Source: Trifolium pratense (Eukaryota; Streptophyta; Magnoliopsida; Fabales; Fabaceae). From it: DNA of 64,000 nt. The notes below the pieces were generated by a model. It saw only the letters and a list, made by a program, of their open reading frames with translations, ran no database searches and was not told where the DNA came from. Made by a program: the position numbers and the translations under genes. Positions 11,266-22,892 of the stretch are shown here, in pieces. The stretch is from contig NC_060060.1 of the NCBI RefSeq assembly GCF_020283565.1, forward strand, positions 29,078,001 to 29,142,000, read 5' to 3'. The number at the start of each line of letters is the position of its first letter. The first letter of the stretch is position 1.

Positions 11266-11700
11266 CATCCATTTATTTTTAAGCCGTTTTAACATAAAAA
11301 AACTCTCCAACTAAGATAATAGATTATTAGAGTTTTTTTTCTTCCTATTCTACCCTCATTTTGAAAAAAGGAATGTAGTTATTAAGAAAGAAGAACTTAA
11401 TTTTATAGAAAATATGAAGTATGAGTTATTGAGAGAATAAATATATGGGTCTTGCTAACGAGTGCCCCCGGGGCACTCTTTAAGCATTCCATTTAAAGAA
11501 ACTTTTTATTCAAAAAGTTAAACACTACAATTTTCAATGCATTAACTTACTATTTAAGGGCTTAAAGAGTGCCCCGGGGGCACTATTTAGCATTTGCCTA
11601 AATATATAATTGACAAATTGTAACTATAAACTATCAAAACAACAGTTTAATAGGAACCAAAAAATTATTCTAAAACCACAGTTAAAAATAAATGGATGGA
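11266..11700. mobile_element. MITE with ATCCATTTATTTTTAA ends, carrying a nested MITE
   Basis: The left end CATCCATTTATTTTTAA and the right end TTAAAAATAAATGGATG are inverted repeats. The core contains the 11448-11598 element, so this MITE is older than that insertion. Confidence 0.6.
11448..11598. mobile_element. MITE, copy 2 of the CCCGGG-ended family
   Basis: It starts GGTCTTGCTAACGAGTGCCC and ends GCACTATTTAGCATTTGCC, the reverse complement layout of the copy at 10651-10834, including the shared TTCCATTTAAAGAAAC-like core. Confidence 0.75.
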
Positions 11701-12113
11701 TTAATAATAAAGTAATTGAGTCTTAAGTGGTTTTTTTTTTATAAAGAGTCTTAAGTGTTAAGTGGTTAATAAGTTTTTTTTTTCACGAGAATCTGAGTCA
11801 ATTATTGTAAGAAACAATATTTTAACCAAATTTAATCATATCACAACTGAACTCTAAATTATCATACTATAATCTCCCTGAAAGAGGAGGATTACACAAA
11901 AAATTAAAGAAAAATAAGGTTATGAAAGAAAATAAAATAAAGAATAGCGTAATACTACGTACTAGAATGTATTCAGGTTTGGGCTGGTTAACCAATTGCA
12001 ATAAACTCAACCCCCGAAATGGCTACTGTTTGTTACTTACACCCCCAGGGTTTTACATTTCCACCACCTCTTCTATATTCCCTTTTTTTTTTTCACAATC
12101 ATATTCCCATGTT

Positions 12114-12684
12114 TTTTTTTACACAAAAACAATAATATTCATTCATTCAATTTTATAGGGTACATCAATCAAAAGCATTACATATTCAATTTCGCTAAAA
12201 ACTAATAAGGATGAATCTGCAAACAGACTCACGACATCCGAGTTAATAGCACAAAACGGCATAATGTCTTTGACAAAGCCTACGATTGATTTGACAAACT
12301 TCAAATGTCCGAAATAATCATGTATCCGGATCTGCAACGTTGATAATGCTAAAGTCATTGAATCTGCACTTGATTTGGATTGAAACAAACCTGCAAATCT
12401 GAACAAAGAACAAACATCGTACCAAGACGGGACAAACACCATACTAAGGCGGGACAAAACAAAATAAATACTCCGCACTAAGACGGGATTAAAACAACAC
12501 CAAATGAAACAATCACAAAAGAGAAAACTCAAATAAAACCTAAAAAGTGTGTGGATATCACTTATTTAAATAAAATGAAATAAAAAACAATCACGATGGG
12601 TGATTCCGGATCAAAATTGATCCTAAACCACCCCTCTCTAATTGATAAGGCGGCAGAGAAAGGTATAACTATCAAAATAATACA
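12114..12684 (-). mobile_element. poly(A)-tailed retroposon, copy 1, with 17-bp target duplication
   Basis: The element is flanked by the direct repeat AATCATATTCCCATGTT at 12097-12113 and 12685-12701. On the minus strand its 3' end is a poly(A) run, so it arose by target-primed reverse transcription. Its 5' half has three imperfect copies of a CCGTCTTAGTGCGG motif; its 3' half has a 129-codon frame (12143-12532) whose last 70 codons align without indels to the second copy at 52731-53225. No tRNA-type A/B boxes and no reverse transcriptase are seen. It is either a non-tRNA SINE or a short piece of a longer element. Confidence 0.75.
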
Positions 12685-12731
12685 AATCATATTCCCATGT
12701 TATATTCTTGGAAGTTTGCATATTTTTTATT

Positions 12732-13070
12732 GGCTTAACTACACATTTGATCACTTACGTTTATTTTAGGTTTCAATTTGGTCCCTTATGTTTAAAAAGT
12801 ATCAATTTGGTCCCTTACGTTTTAGGTTTCAAGTTAGTCATTTCCGTTAGTTTTGTCACTAACACCGTTTGAACAGTACACATGTCAGTGTGTCCAAGTG
12901 TCACGTGTCAGTTCACATATGCAAATTGGCTGCCACATGTGATAAAATTGACGGAAATGACTAATTTGAAACCTAAAATAAACGTAAGGGACCAAATTGA
13001 TACTTTTTAAACGTAAGAGACCAAATTAAAACCTAAAATAAATATAAGAGACTAAATATGTAGTTAAACC
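12732..13070. mobile_element. Mutator-like MITE with long terminal inverted repeats
   Basis: The left end GGCTTAACTACACATTTGATC and the right end, whose complement is GGTTTAACTACATATTTAG, begin arms of more than 100 bases made of repeated 'GGTCCCTTACGTTT'-like segments. The flanks TTTTTTATT and TTTTTTAGT form a near-perfect 9-bp target duplication, which fits MULE-type insertion. Confidence 0.75.
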
Positions 13071-14144
13071 TTTTTTAGTCATGTACATATACAAGAGTTT
13101 TTTTTTTTTTTCTTTCAATAAATGTACATGTATAAGAGTTAATATTTCAATAGAGTAATAATATGTTATAAATGTCCCCGGTGCATTTGTTACGCATACT
13201 AAAATGAACTAAAAAATATAATTAATATGTTTAACTGGTGCCGCGGAACACTGTTTAATATTTTTCGTTTTTTATTTCTCCTATTTTTGTCTTTTCAACA
13301 CATTTTTTTCCCTTATAAGTAATGTTTCAGAGAAATTAGTTAGTATAACTCATAAAGTAAATCACTTTGGTAAATATAAAAAATAAATATGAAACTATAT
13401 ATTTAGAGAAAAATCTTGCATATAAAAAAATCCAGTTAAAAGAAGAAAATTTATTTTGTATAGTATACTAACTCTTTGGTAGTGATTAGTCACAGTTAAA
13501 TATATCATGATAATAAAAAATAATTACAATTAAAAATATAAGAAAAATAGTTAGCCTGTTTCCATAATTAGACCTATGTTCCTTCGGATATAAAAAAAAG
13601 AATAAAGTGAGTCTTGAAGCAAATATTTCATTGGGCATGCTATGCTATGATTAAATCATCAAGTTGTAGAAGAAATTTTGTCGTCTTGTTTAAGGTGTTC
13701 ATTGTCAATCACACAACTCATAGAACCCCACACATGAATAACGTTGCTTTTTCCAGCTAATAAAGTGAATAATACATCTGTTTCATAGTTGGCTTCAGAT
13801 CTACCTCTGTTTTTATTTTTTATAATTCACCTAATTTTATTTAATCATCTTGTACAATTACCACTCTGCACTTTTTCAATGTGTCGTGGACTCGTACATA
13901 ATAATGAAATAATATTCATCTGATATGAAAGTTATATTGGAGCAATGCTTAGTTTTCTTAGAAAAATAATTCAAGATAATTTAGATTTCACCTATGAAAT
14001 AAGTAATTCAGAATAATATTTAATTAGGCACAATAGTCACACAATGCGTCAAGTTTGGCACAATACTAAATAAAATATCTTTGGACATAAATATACAAAA
14101 AAACAAAAAAAGGTAAGACAATTAATTAATATTAAATAATGTGA
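13071..14144. other. gene-free AT-rich stretch
   Basis: No gene recognised. Around 13165-13260 there is a weak, degenerate pair of GTCCCCGG/GCCGCGG segments that may be an old relative of the CCCGGG-ended MITE. Confidence 0.35.
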
Positions 14145-14600
14145 CTCAATTAGAGCACACTCGATGATCAAGTTGCATAAGTCCTCTTGAGAGCAAATTG
14201 TCCTTCATTGAAAGCCGATTGGCGAACAACCGCCGCAAGAAAAGAAATACCTTTGTCGGAACCATTTTATTTCAAACTATATCATTGGAATCTAAATGGT
14301 CTACATCAATAACATCATTGTGTGAAAGAAATTTATATGCCTCTTTTATTGTGTACCTAATATAATGAAAGTTTCTTCATATTCACATGTCAGACACATT
14401 AGACTGCAAAGAAATATTTTTCCGATAAAGCAACATTCACTAAGCAATTCATCCTCCCAAACAAATAAAAGTATCTCCATCTCCGGCCATCCCCATCAAC
14501 ACTCCACCCCACCCCGACCAAAAATATCTCAGCTGCAATCACATCGGATTCCACCGCTAACCCTGCCAACCTACTAAACTTATGACATTGCCCGTTCATA
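14145..14600 (-). pseudogene. LINE fragment: reverse-transcriptase zinc-binding region
   Basis: One minus-strand frame from 14355 to 14145 reads like the zf-RVT domain at the C-terminal side of plant L1-type ORF2: YTIKEAYKFLS, then NKMVPTKVFLF and RLSMKDNLLSRG. It contains an in-frame TGA where a tryptophan codon is usual. Upstream (to about 14600), in another frame, LFVWEDELLSECC matches the stretch that precedes this domain in such elements, so at least one frameshift is present. Only this part of the LINE is recognisable. Confidence 0.65.
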
Positions 14601-15075
14601 ATAAATTGAATGTCCTTCCGCCATGACCATGCCTTAACCCTACATCACCAATACTTCCATCATTTGTTACATATTCATTAAGCAATATTGTGTACCACAA
14701 CCTAATATCCTCCGTCCTCAACCTCCAATACCATTAACCTAACAAAACAATATTAAACTTTTGTTAGGTTTATGTTTTCCCAACTATTTCTTTCTCTTTT
14801 TTCTTAAATGAATCTCTAACTTATAAGAAAAAGTTAATTGTGCATTAACAAGGACAAATAGATAGTTGCCTATCCTTTTCAAACAATGTATATTACGACT
14901 ACTAGCTAGATAAAATTAATGAACACATCCTTTTCATATATATTTTCACTAATTAATGATCTTCTATTGCAAGATATATAATATAACACATGACCAACCA
15001 ATAAACAAATAGGGCTTCCAAATGTCTTCTATCAAATGATAATGTTTTGGAAAACTTACTTTTGGACATATATGG
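14601..15075. other. gene-free AT-rich stretch left of the copia element
   Basis: No feature recognised. Confidence 0.4.
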
Positions 15076-15663
15076 TGTTAGATTTAACTTAATAATTTAA
15101 TCATATACATGCTCTTAATAACAAAGATTAAATCTATAATCTTTCTTTAGTGCGGAAGCCAAATAAACACAAGCATGTATATAAAACAGGATCTACGACA
15201 TGTTGATTTATCAAAGATCATAGTAATAGGAATACCTGGATGACGAATCCATTAGATGAACTAACCGTTGTAATCCTGAAACACAAAGAGAGAGAGACGG
15301 ACGACGAGCATCCGTTGGCTTGTGGTTCTTCCTCAACCAGGACTCCTAATGCCTTTAGGACTCTTCTGATGGGGAGAAGAGTCAATATGCAGTGTGTCCG
15401 GTATATTGGGGACCATAGCCTATATATAGTGTGATGGCCAATTAGGGTTCCCATTATTCCGAAATGGGCCATCCTGACATCCACTCATATTGAGCCCATA
15501 TCCAATTAATTACTTAATTAATTCTAAATAGAAATCTAATTAGCCTTTTAACTTTATTTGATCACTTAATCAATTAAGGCTCCTAATTGATAAATAGCTA
15601 ATATAATTATATAAAGATATTTGCCCACATAATATTATTGGAATATCATAAAATATTCCAACA
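15076..15663 (-). repeat. 3' LTR of the copia-type element
   Basis: 588 bp, TG...CA ends (as TGTTAG...CCAACA on the plus strand). Short frames inside it are identical in the other LTR because the sequence is, not because they are genes. Confidence 0.9.
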
Positions 15664-15680
15664 ATCTCCCACTTGGGCTA
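15664..15680 (-). other. polypurine tract
   Basis: On the minus strand AAGTGGGAGAT lies directly before the TG of the 3' LTR, the position of the plus-strand primer of LTR elements. Confidence 0.7.
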
Positions 15681-15956
15681 CATATCATAATAATTATATC
15701 ATTATTCTTTAAGCGCGCATCCGAATGATATTTATCTTTAGATTTCAACCTTACAATCTGGTCCATCTCATACACCAATAATGGGACCACCGCGGCTGTC
15801 GTCACTGACGTATAACGTGACGGAACCCCGACGACCACCACATCAATGTACTTGACGACATAGATCTGATATGGATGAGTGGCATAGAAATTTCATGCAA
15901 TGTGATCTCTAAATCATGCCTATTTCCAACTGGTCCAACTGAAAACTTTAGTGAGA

Positions 15957-17160
15957 TCAAACTGAAGTTTGCAAATTCAATATTTGCACCAAAGATACAT
16001 AACCGGTTATAACAATAATAACCTCAAACTTTATTTCTGCAGAAAACCTTAACAAAACATGTATCTTTATCAATACCAAAGTTAGAACATAACAAATTAG
16101 AGACTCCCACTGATCCAAGACATCCTTAGTGACAAAAATAATATGAAAGACCTTAGGTGTCACGTCTTTGATTAGTGAGTCAGCTAGCATAAACTTTATC
16201 TTTATATGTTCTATCTTTCAACAACAACTAATAAGTCAACAAACTTTATAAAATAATTGTTAAAACATTATCCGACTGATGTATGTCACAATATAACTTG
16301 AGTTGTCTTTCAAAACCTTTTACTTTATGCAACCAAGTGACATAAATACTTACAGTCAGTACTTGAGTTAAAATGTCCATTATATATAGACATCCAAAAG
16401 GATCAGAGTCAAACATCCTGATGATCTCCAAATTGTTAGATCTCCGATATGTGAGCACAAATTATTGTTCTCTATAACAATCTTTATGGTTGCCTCATTT
16501 TAACAATTCAAATTTTGAATTGCTCAAGTATTTGCCAAATGATCTTATATACACTATTTCCGGATGCGTATAAGTAAGATCGTACATAAGTTTCTCAAAG
16601 CTGAAGCATATATGAAAATACTTTATTTTCTGAATTTCCAGATTTTTCTTTTGAACAATGATTGAGACTAGATAGTCTCCCTTTATAATTAAGGCAGTCT
16701 CTTAGTTTATTGACATTATGTCGAATTTACTTTCAACTTTATTGATATACCTCTTTTGTGATAACCGAATGATACAAAAGAGATGTGCCCAAGATCTTTT
16801 GTCACTAAACTTTTGTTAGTGATTTCTTGGTTCCGCACAGTAATCGTATATCATTGTTGACTAAATAAAATAAAATCGACTCATTAAACTGGAGGAAATA
16901 TAAGCATACTCCCACTGAACCTGTATAACCCACATCTCTCCAAAATATAAATCTCAAAACCAAATGAGACAATCACCTAATGAGACTTTTGTGGTATCAA
17001 TAATGAGACAACTTTCTTAACAAATAAATGGATTTCTTTTGTTTGCACATTATCTACTTTGTGTCTATTGACATAAAATTTCATCTGATTGCACTTTATT
17101 GTGTTTCTTAATGTTGTCATTAAGAAACACTATCTTGATATCCATCTTATTTAGCTCCAA
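15957..17160 (-). pseudogene. decayed copia RNase H and reverse transcriptase remnants
   Basis: Three short stretches resemble copia pol in the order expected for a minus-strand element: MDIKIVFLND near 17150 (the reverse-transcriptase block usually reading MDVKTAFLNG), LTYRRSNNLEIIRMFDSD at about 16455-16400 (start of RNase H) and LADSLIKDVTPKVFH at about 16188-16145 (end of RNase H). Stops and frame changes separate them, and the substitution load is far higher than between the LTRs. Confidence 0.65.
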
Positions 17161-18905
17161 AAACTATAATAAGTAACAAGTGTCGTGACTGTCCTAATAG
17201 AGTTTTCAAAACAAAACGAACATGAATTCTCTTTTCAGTCAATACTTTATGACACTTCATACTTTAATTCTTGAAGGTATTGAGTTTGATCTTCATGAAT
17301 TAATCCCTTAACTTAATTGAGAGAAAGAACGCTAATATCCTTATGAGAACCCAAATTTACTATATAAATAGTAACTATATGAATTGATTTAGAATCAATT
17401 CTTCCTCACTCAATTTTGTTCTTTTACCATATCTCTCCCCCAAACTCAATATCTTCAAGAGACTTTGCAATTTCCGTCTCATAGTGTTCATTGACATGGG
17501 ACCAAAGTTTATATTTCTCAAAATTTTCAACAATTCCAGATTGTCATAACTGGATTTATTATAATAATATTTGTATTTAAAAGACAAAATGAATCTCTCG
17601 TTTAAAATAATAATAATAAAGAATTTATAACATTAAAGCAAAACTTAATTCACATGATGATTCACCAAATTGTCTTTTAAATACAAATATAAGTTAGTAA
17701 CAACAATCTAATAAATAGTTAAAAAAAAAAAAAAACCATCAATCTTCACCGACTTATTTCCCCGCTAGATTGATGTGTCTTTCAACATCATTGAAAATTT
17801 GTCAGTTTAGATCATATTTTCTTATTATTCTTCATTTGCCTTTATCCTTTGAGGTATTTACATAATGAACACTATTTTATTTTCTCTTGCTTCAATTGTT
17901 TCTTTATTGCACACTTTATGAAATGATTCTATTAAAGAATCATTTCTAACTTTAATAGTTATAAGACTAATTGTGCAAATAGAACACTATATGCTAAATT
18001 TTCGACAAGATAACTTGATTGTCAAAATTATATCGCTTTATCAAGATTAAATAGTTACCTAATGTGCTCTTGAGATTTTCTTTGCTTAATAATCCGAATG
18101 AAATATTATCTCTCCGACGAGAGCTTATTTTTCGCTTTATTGCTTTAGAAGCACTTTAATTTAAGCAAAGAAAACATGACAAAAAATTATGTCATCTTAA
18201 ATAATACCTCAAATGTCTCTGAAATTCAAAACTTTATGATCATGAACTATGTCATTCGGAGTATACTCGCCTTTTATACTTGAGTCTCACTTTAAAGTTA
18301 CCGAATAGTGAGAGAATTTGAGTTTTTCCATCTTGACATAAGTTTAGATCCAAGAACACAATGCTCTTCCTTTATTTCTAAGCGCTAGAATTTTAAGAAT
18401 TATAATTCTAACATGATTTTGCAGATACATAAACTATATTAGTTTATAGAGAACTAAAAAATTACTCACCAAAATACCTAATGCACCATTGATGTCAAGC
18501 CCTTAAAAATAACATCAATTGCTAGTGGTATTTTGTGACAATGATCAAACACTGACGATCAATATTGACAAACAATAAATCATTATAATCGTCACATGTT
18601 TATCATTATAAGTGTAAATGTAATCCACTAAATACTTGTATGGATCTACACTAACACGACTTTACTAGGCATGTCAATAAATTAATATAGAGACATGCTC
18701 AACTTTATTTGTAAATTATAAGACGAACAAGATACCAAACGCACCATCAATCCCCAATCTTTGATTGTAAGAATTAACTGCAAGCGGTACTCTCAACGTA
18801 ATGATCAAATGTTGGTAATAAGTCCTGTCAGATAATGTGCGCCTTTGACACCAACCATTACCCACATGGATAAACTTAATAATTACCACACATTTACCAT
18901 TACAG

Positions 18906-19285
18906 GTATGTATATTATTCGGCCAAACTGTACGTCTTCCTTTTGGCCGACTGTAACAGCCCGCATGAATAATCTCATACTACATCTTTTATAATTTAAA
19001 TTGAATCTAGTCTACGCACCGGAGGTTGCTTTAGGCAACTTTTTGCTTCGACAAACTCAATCAAAATTACTAGACAATTTAATAAATTGAATATATATGT
19101 ATGTAATTATTCGACCGAACTGTGTCTACCTTTTGGTAGACCAAAATAGTTTGCATGAATAATTTTATACATCCTTATGTGATTCTAACTGAATCAAATC
19201 TACGCAACAGAGGTTACTTTTGCAACTTGTTGTTTCAACCAAGACAGTCAAAATCACCTGACAATTTATTAAATCAAATGGGAAA
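18906..19285. repeat. diverged tandem repeat, two units of about 190 bp
   Basis: The segments 18906-19096 and 19098-19285 share order and content: TATTCGGCCAAACTGT / TATTCGACCGAACTGT, then CTTTTGG, GCATGAATAAT, TCTACGCA and a 'CAGAGGTTACTTT' stretch. Each unit contains a small palindrome around CTTTTGG. They lie in the non-coding interior of the copia-type element; a more distant relative begins near 18470 and 18725. Confidence 0.6.
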
Positions 19286-20950
19286 AGTCTTAAATTTACA
19301 AGACACTACTCACAAAATGTAGGCCATTTACCCTATGATGTCACCTGATAATCACAAGATTAAAAGACATCTCTTAGTGTGAGAACAAACTCACAAGCAA
19401 CCTAAATTAGCATGAAATATATCCAAAGAGCATGATAAAAAAAAATTATTGTAGAAACTTATAACAATAAACTCAAACATCATAATCATGCTATAAATTA
19501 AATTTTTAATTTAAAATTAAATTAAATCTTTATATATACCAAAGAATATTCATGCCACAATTGATTCACATGTACTCAATGATTCTTTAAATAAATAAAT
19601 AGAATTCTATAACTGTATTTTCCAAAATAGAAGGAAACCAAAAACTTTATATATATGTAATTAAACAAATAATTATAGAATCAATATTTCCAAAAAAAAA
19701 CTAATTTAAAGAATCAAAACTTTAATTTCCGTACACACCAAATTTGATCAAAATATTTTGAGAATCCTTATTAATTTCTATAATACCCAAATATATATTT
19801 ACCAAATCTTCATATACCTTATTTCTCAAAATTTCAGTTATCAACCGAGTCTCTAAAACCTTTGTACCATACCATAATTTCAATATTCAACACAACTGAA
19901 ATTTAATTTTAACCGTAAAGCTTTTATCATAATTTAATTAAATGAGAGAGACTTGGCTGATTAACTGAAAATAACCGTATATGAGAACAAAACCAAATAT
20001 AGAAGATGTGATTGACTTATATCTCAAAATAATCTTTTAAGTACAAAAATAATTTGTGAATCAATTATATAATTCCAAATCTAAGTACAATGCCCTGCGA
20101 CAAACTGAATCATCTGAGAGATTTGATTTCAAAACTGAATCACCAAAATCAAATCTAAATCCTTATCCTTATTTTTAGAAAATAATCAAACTTTATAAAT
20201 AAGGAAAACCAAATATCTGATTTATCTCTATTATAATACTGAAAATCATCATAGTCTTTACAAAAGTGATTTTATCCTGATATTATAACTCGCAAATATC
20301 AATCATGATTCAAAAGTAATTCTATTTTTATTTATTATAACTCCCAAATTAAATAAAAATAAAATTGCCAAACAATCGTGTATGTTCCACAAATTCTAAC
20401 TTTATTTCTTCAATAGCCAATTGAAGCACAAACAAAGAAAACAGTATACCAACCATCGCTAACGTAACGATTCTTATGTTTAGCAAGCATGAAAAGAAAA
20501 CTTAAGTTACAGTATATATGCACACCGTAACAAACAAACGCCCAAGATTAATGAGTAGAAAATTGAAAATCAACCGAATCAAATTCATACTCAGATCCAT
20601 ATCGTTTATTTATAAAAACAAACCTAACACGCATGTCAATCTCGTCAAATTGATTTTAACAAAATAATTAAGAACAATATCACGTTCATTGATCCAAAGG
20701 TTTTGCAAAATCATGTATAAAAAAATAAAAAATTGATTGACGGACAAATAAAAATTATTGCTATCTTAAATATACAGTGAACACATAACTCTATATGCCT
20801 TTTATCCGAATGCATACAGACCACAAATTCATGTATAACTAATATGTTAGGCTTTGTCAAATTGAGCAGCAAGGACCAATCGCCAGAATTTATAAAAACA
20901 TAATATATGGTTCATAAAATAGAATCCCAATAAATCAAACATGTAGACCT

Positions 20951-20962
20951 GCTCTGATACCA
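20951..20962 (-). other. primer-binding site for initiator methionine tRNA
   Basis: On the minus strand TGGTATCAGAGC begins two bases after the 5' LTR ends, the standard plant copia site. Confidence 0.9.
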
Positions 20963-20964
20963 AT

Positions 20965-21552
20965 TGTTAGATTTAACTTAATAATTTAATCATATACATG
21001 CTCTTAATAACAAAGATTAAATCTATAATCTTTCTTTAGTGCGGAAGCCAAATAAACACAAGCATGTATATAAAACAGGATCTACGACATGTTGATTTAT
21101 CAAAGATCATAGTAATAGGAATACCTGGATGACGAATCCATTAGATGAACTAACCGTTGTAATCCTGAAACACAAAGAGAGAGAGACGGACGACGAGCAT
21201 CCGTTGGCTTGTGGTTCTTCCTCAACCAGGACTCCTAATGCCTTTAGGACTCTTCTGATGGGGAGAAGAGTCAATATGCAGTGTGTCCGGTATATTGGGG
21301 ACCATAGCCTATATATAGTGTGATGGCCAATTAGGGTTCCCATTATTCCGAAATGGGCCATCCTGACATCCACTCATATTGAGCCCATATCCAATTAATT
21401 ACTTAATTAATTCTAAATAGAAATCTAATTAGTCTTTTAACTTTATTTAATCACTTAATCAATTAAGGCTCCTAATTGATAAATAGCTAATATAATTATA
21501 TAAAGATATTTGCCCACATAATATTATTGGAATATCATAAAATATTCCAACA
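20965..21552 (-). repeat. 5' LTR of the copia-type element
   Basis: 588 bp, same ends as the 3' LTR and, by eye, two base differences from it. Confidence 0.9.
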
Positions 21553-22892
21553 TATGGTTCATAGATTAATAAAAAGTTAACAAAGTCATATGAGCAAAAG
21601 CACAACCTATATTCACATACTTTTCATTTTTTTCACCTGCCGTCATTAATGTATAAAACAAAACAAAAAACTTACTCCCTCAACATTTATCTATATTTTT
21701 CCCCTTATTAGCCTGGAGCCATCAAAATAATTAATTTTGACATGGTTTGAATTGATTGCTTTCAAGTAAAACTAATTTTACCTCTTAACTTAACTGTAAC
21801 ATAAAATTATGATTTGAAGTTTTTGTGTCTAATTTTTACCGTGGGATTTACCATTTAATTTCGCCCACCAAATCCTATGCTTTCTTGGTTGGTAAATCCA
21901 ACCAGCGATTTACATTACAACAAGTCTTTGCTAAAAGAAAGCAAAGCGGATCACTTTTATTGTTATTGGGTAAAGGCGAGAAAATAAGTCATCAACATAA
22001 GTCCATTCACTTTGTAACCTTTACTTGAAAGACTAAACTCGCACCTTACCTAGGGCTGCAAATAACGACTTCACATGTAGATTGATTGGACGAAAACTTA
22101 CGATCATCGGCTTTGATCATGCCACTAGGCATTTTATTAGAACATTGCAAAATTATCCGCAGACTTTGTCGCATCTCATTTTTATGTAAATGTATTTAAA
22201 TATAAACCACGTTACATTCAATTTATTGTTAACAAAAATTAATTCATCTAAAATCATTTTTTATTACGGCAAAGCCAAATATGTACTTACTCACATTAGC
22301 AAGATGGTTGAAACCAGAGTCTATTTTCAGAAAACATGTTGAACCAAAATTTGAATCTTGACCGAATATGGTTAACTTTTTTCGCAACCATATTTTCCTC
22401 GCAACTTTTCTGATAATATCTCGAACATGATTTACTTCTACTCGAAGGAAAACGCGCAAAGAAATATGCACATTATCCTAACTTTTTTTTAAAAAAAATA
22501 CCCTTACTAATAATACTTCATTATTCCCAAACAAAATAGAACAATAAATATTACTAAAACTCACACACACACCGAAAAATTCCGATTTTTAATTTAGATA
22601 GGGGCGTCCAACTAACAATATCAACATTGTCGATTGCGCAAGAGAATCAATCTTCCTAGTAATATACTAGTAATGCATTGCATGTGGCCTTTGCACTGAA
22701 ACTGAAATAATAAAAGAAAGAATTGCCCAGTTCACACTCCATGTGCGATGCTTCATATTCCTGCTGTCTTTGTTTCTCTCTTTCTCTCACACACTCCTAT
22801 TGCACATGTCTCAACTCAACTTCACCTCAAAATAAACCACTAACAACGTTGTAACCATTCCCTCAAACATCATCATCATCAATCTTCTTCCT
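21553..22892. other. gene-free stretch containing the promoter side of the CIP7-like gene
   Basis: No gene recognised; a 75-codon minus frame at 22244-22471 has no supporting feature. The last 200 bases are rich in CT and CTCTTT motifs typical of plant 5' leaders. Confidence 0.4.

Larger units (their letters stand above)
15076..21552 (-). mobile_element. copia-type LTR element with near-identical LTRs and decayed interior
   Basis: Two 588-bp direct repeats (15076-15663 and 20965-21552), each starting TGTTAGATTT and ending CCAACA, flank 5.3 kb. The 5-bp duplication TATGG lies on both sides. Orientation is minus: a primer-binding site for initiator methionine tRNA sits at the right LTR and a polypurine tract at the left LTR. 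I count two substitutions between the LTRs, near 15553 (C/T) and 15570 (G/A). The interior has only scattered copia pol remnants and no long frame, so the element cannot encode its own proteins and was presumably mobilised in trans. Confidence 0.9.

Noticed and set aside
15218..15484. 88- and 64-codon frames, repeated exactly at 21107-21373
   Set aside because: They lie inside the two LTRs; identity reflects the LTR duplication, and promoters, not proteins, are expected there.
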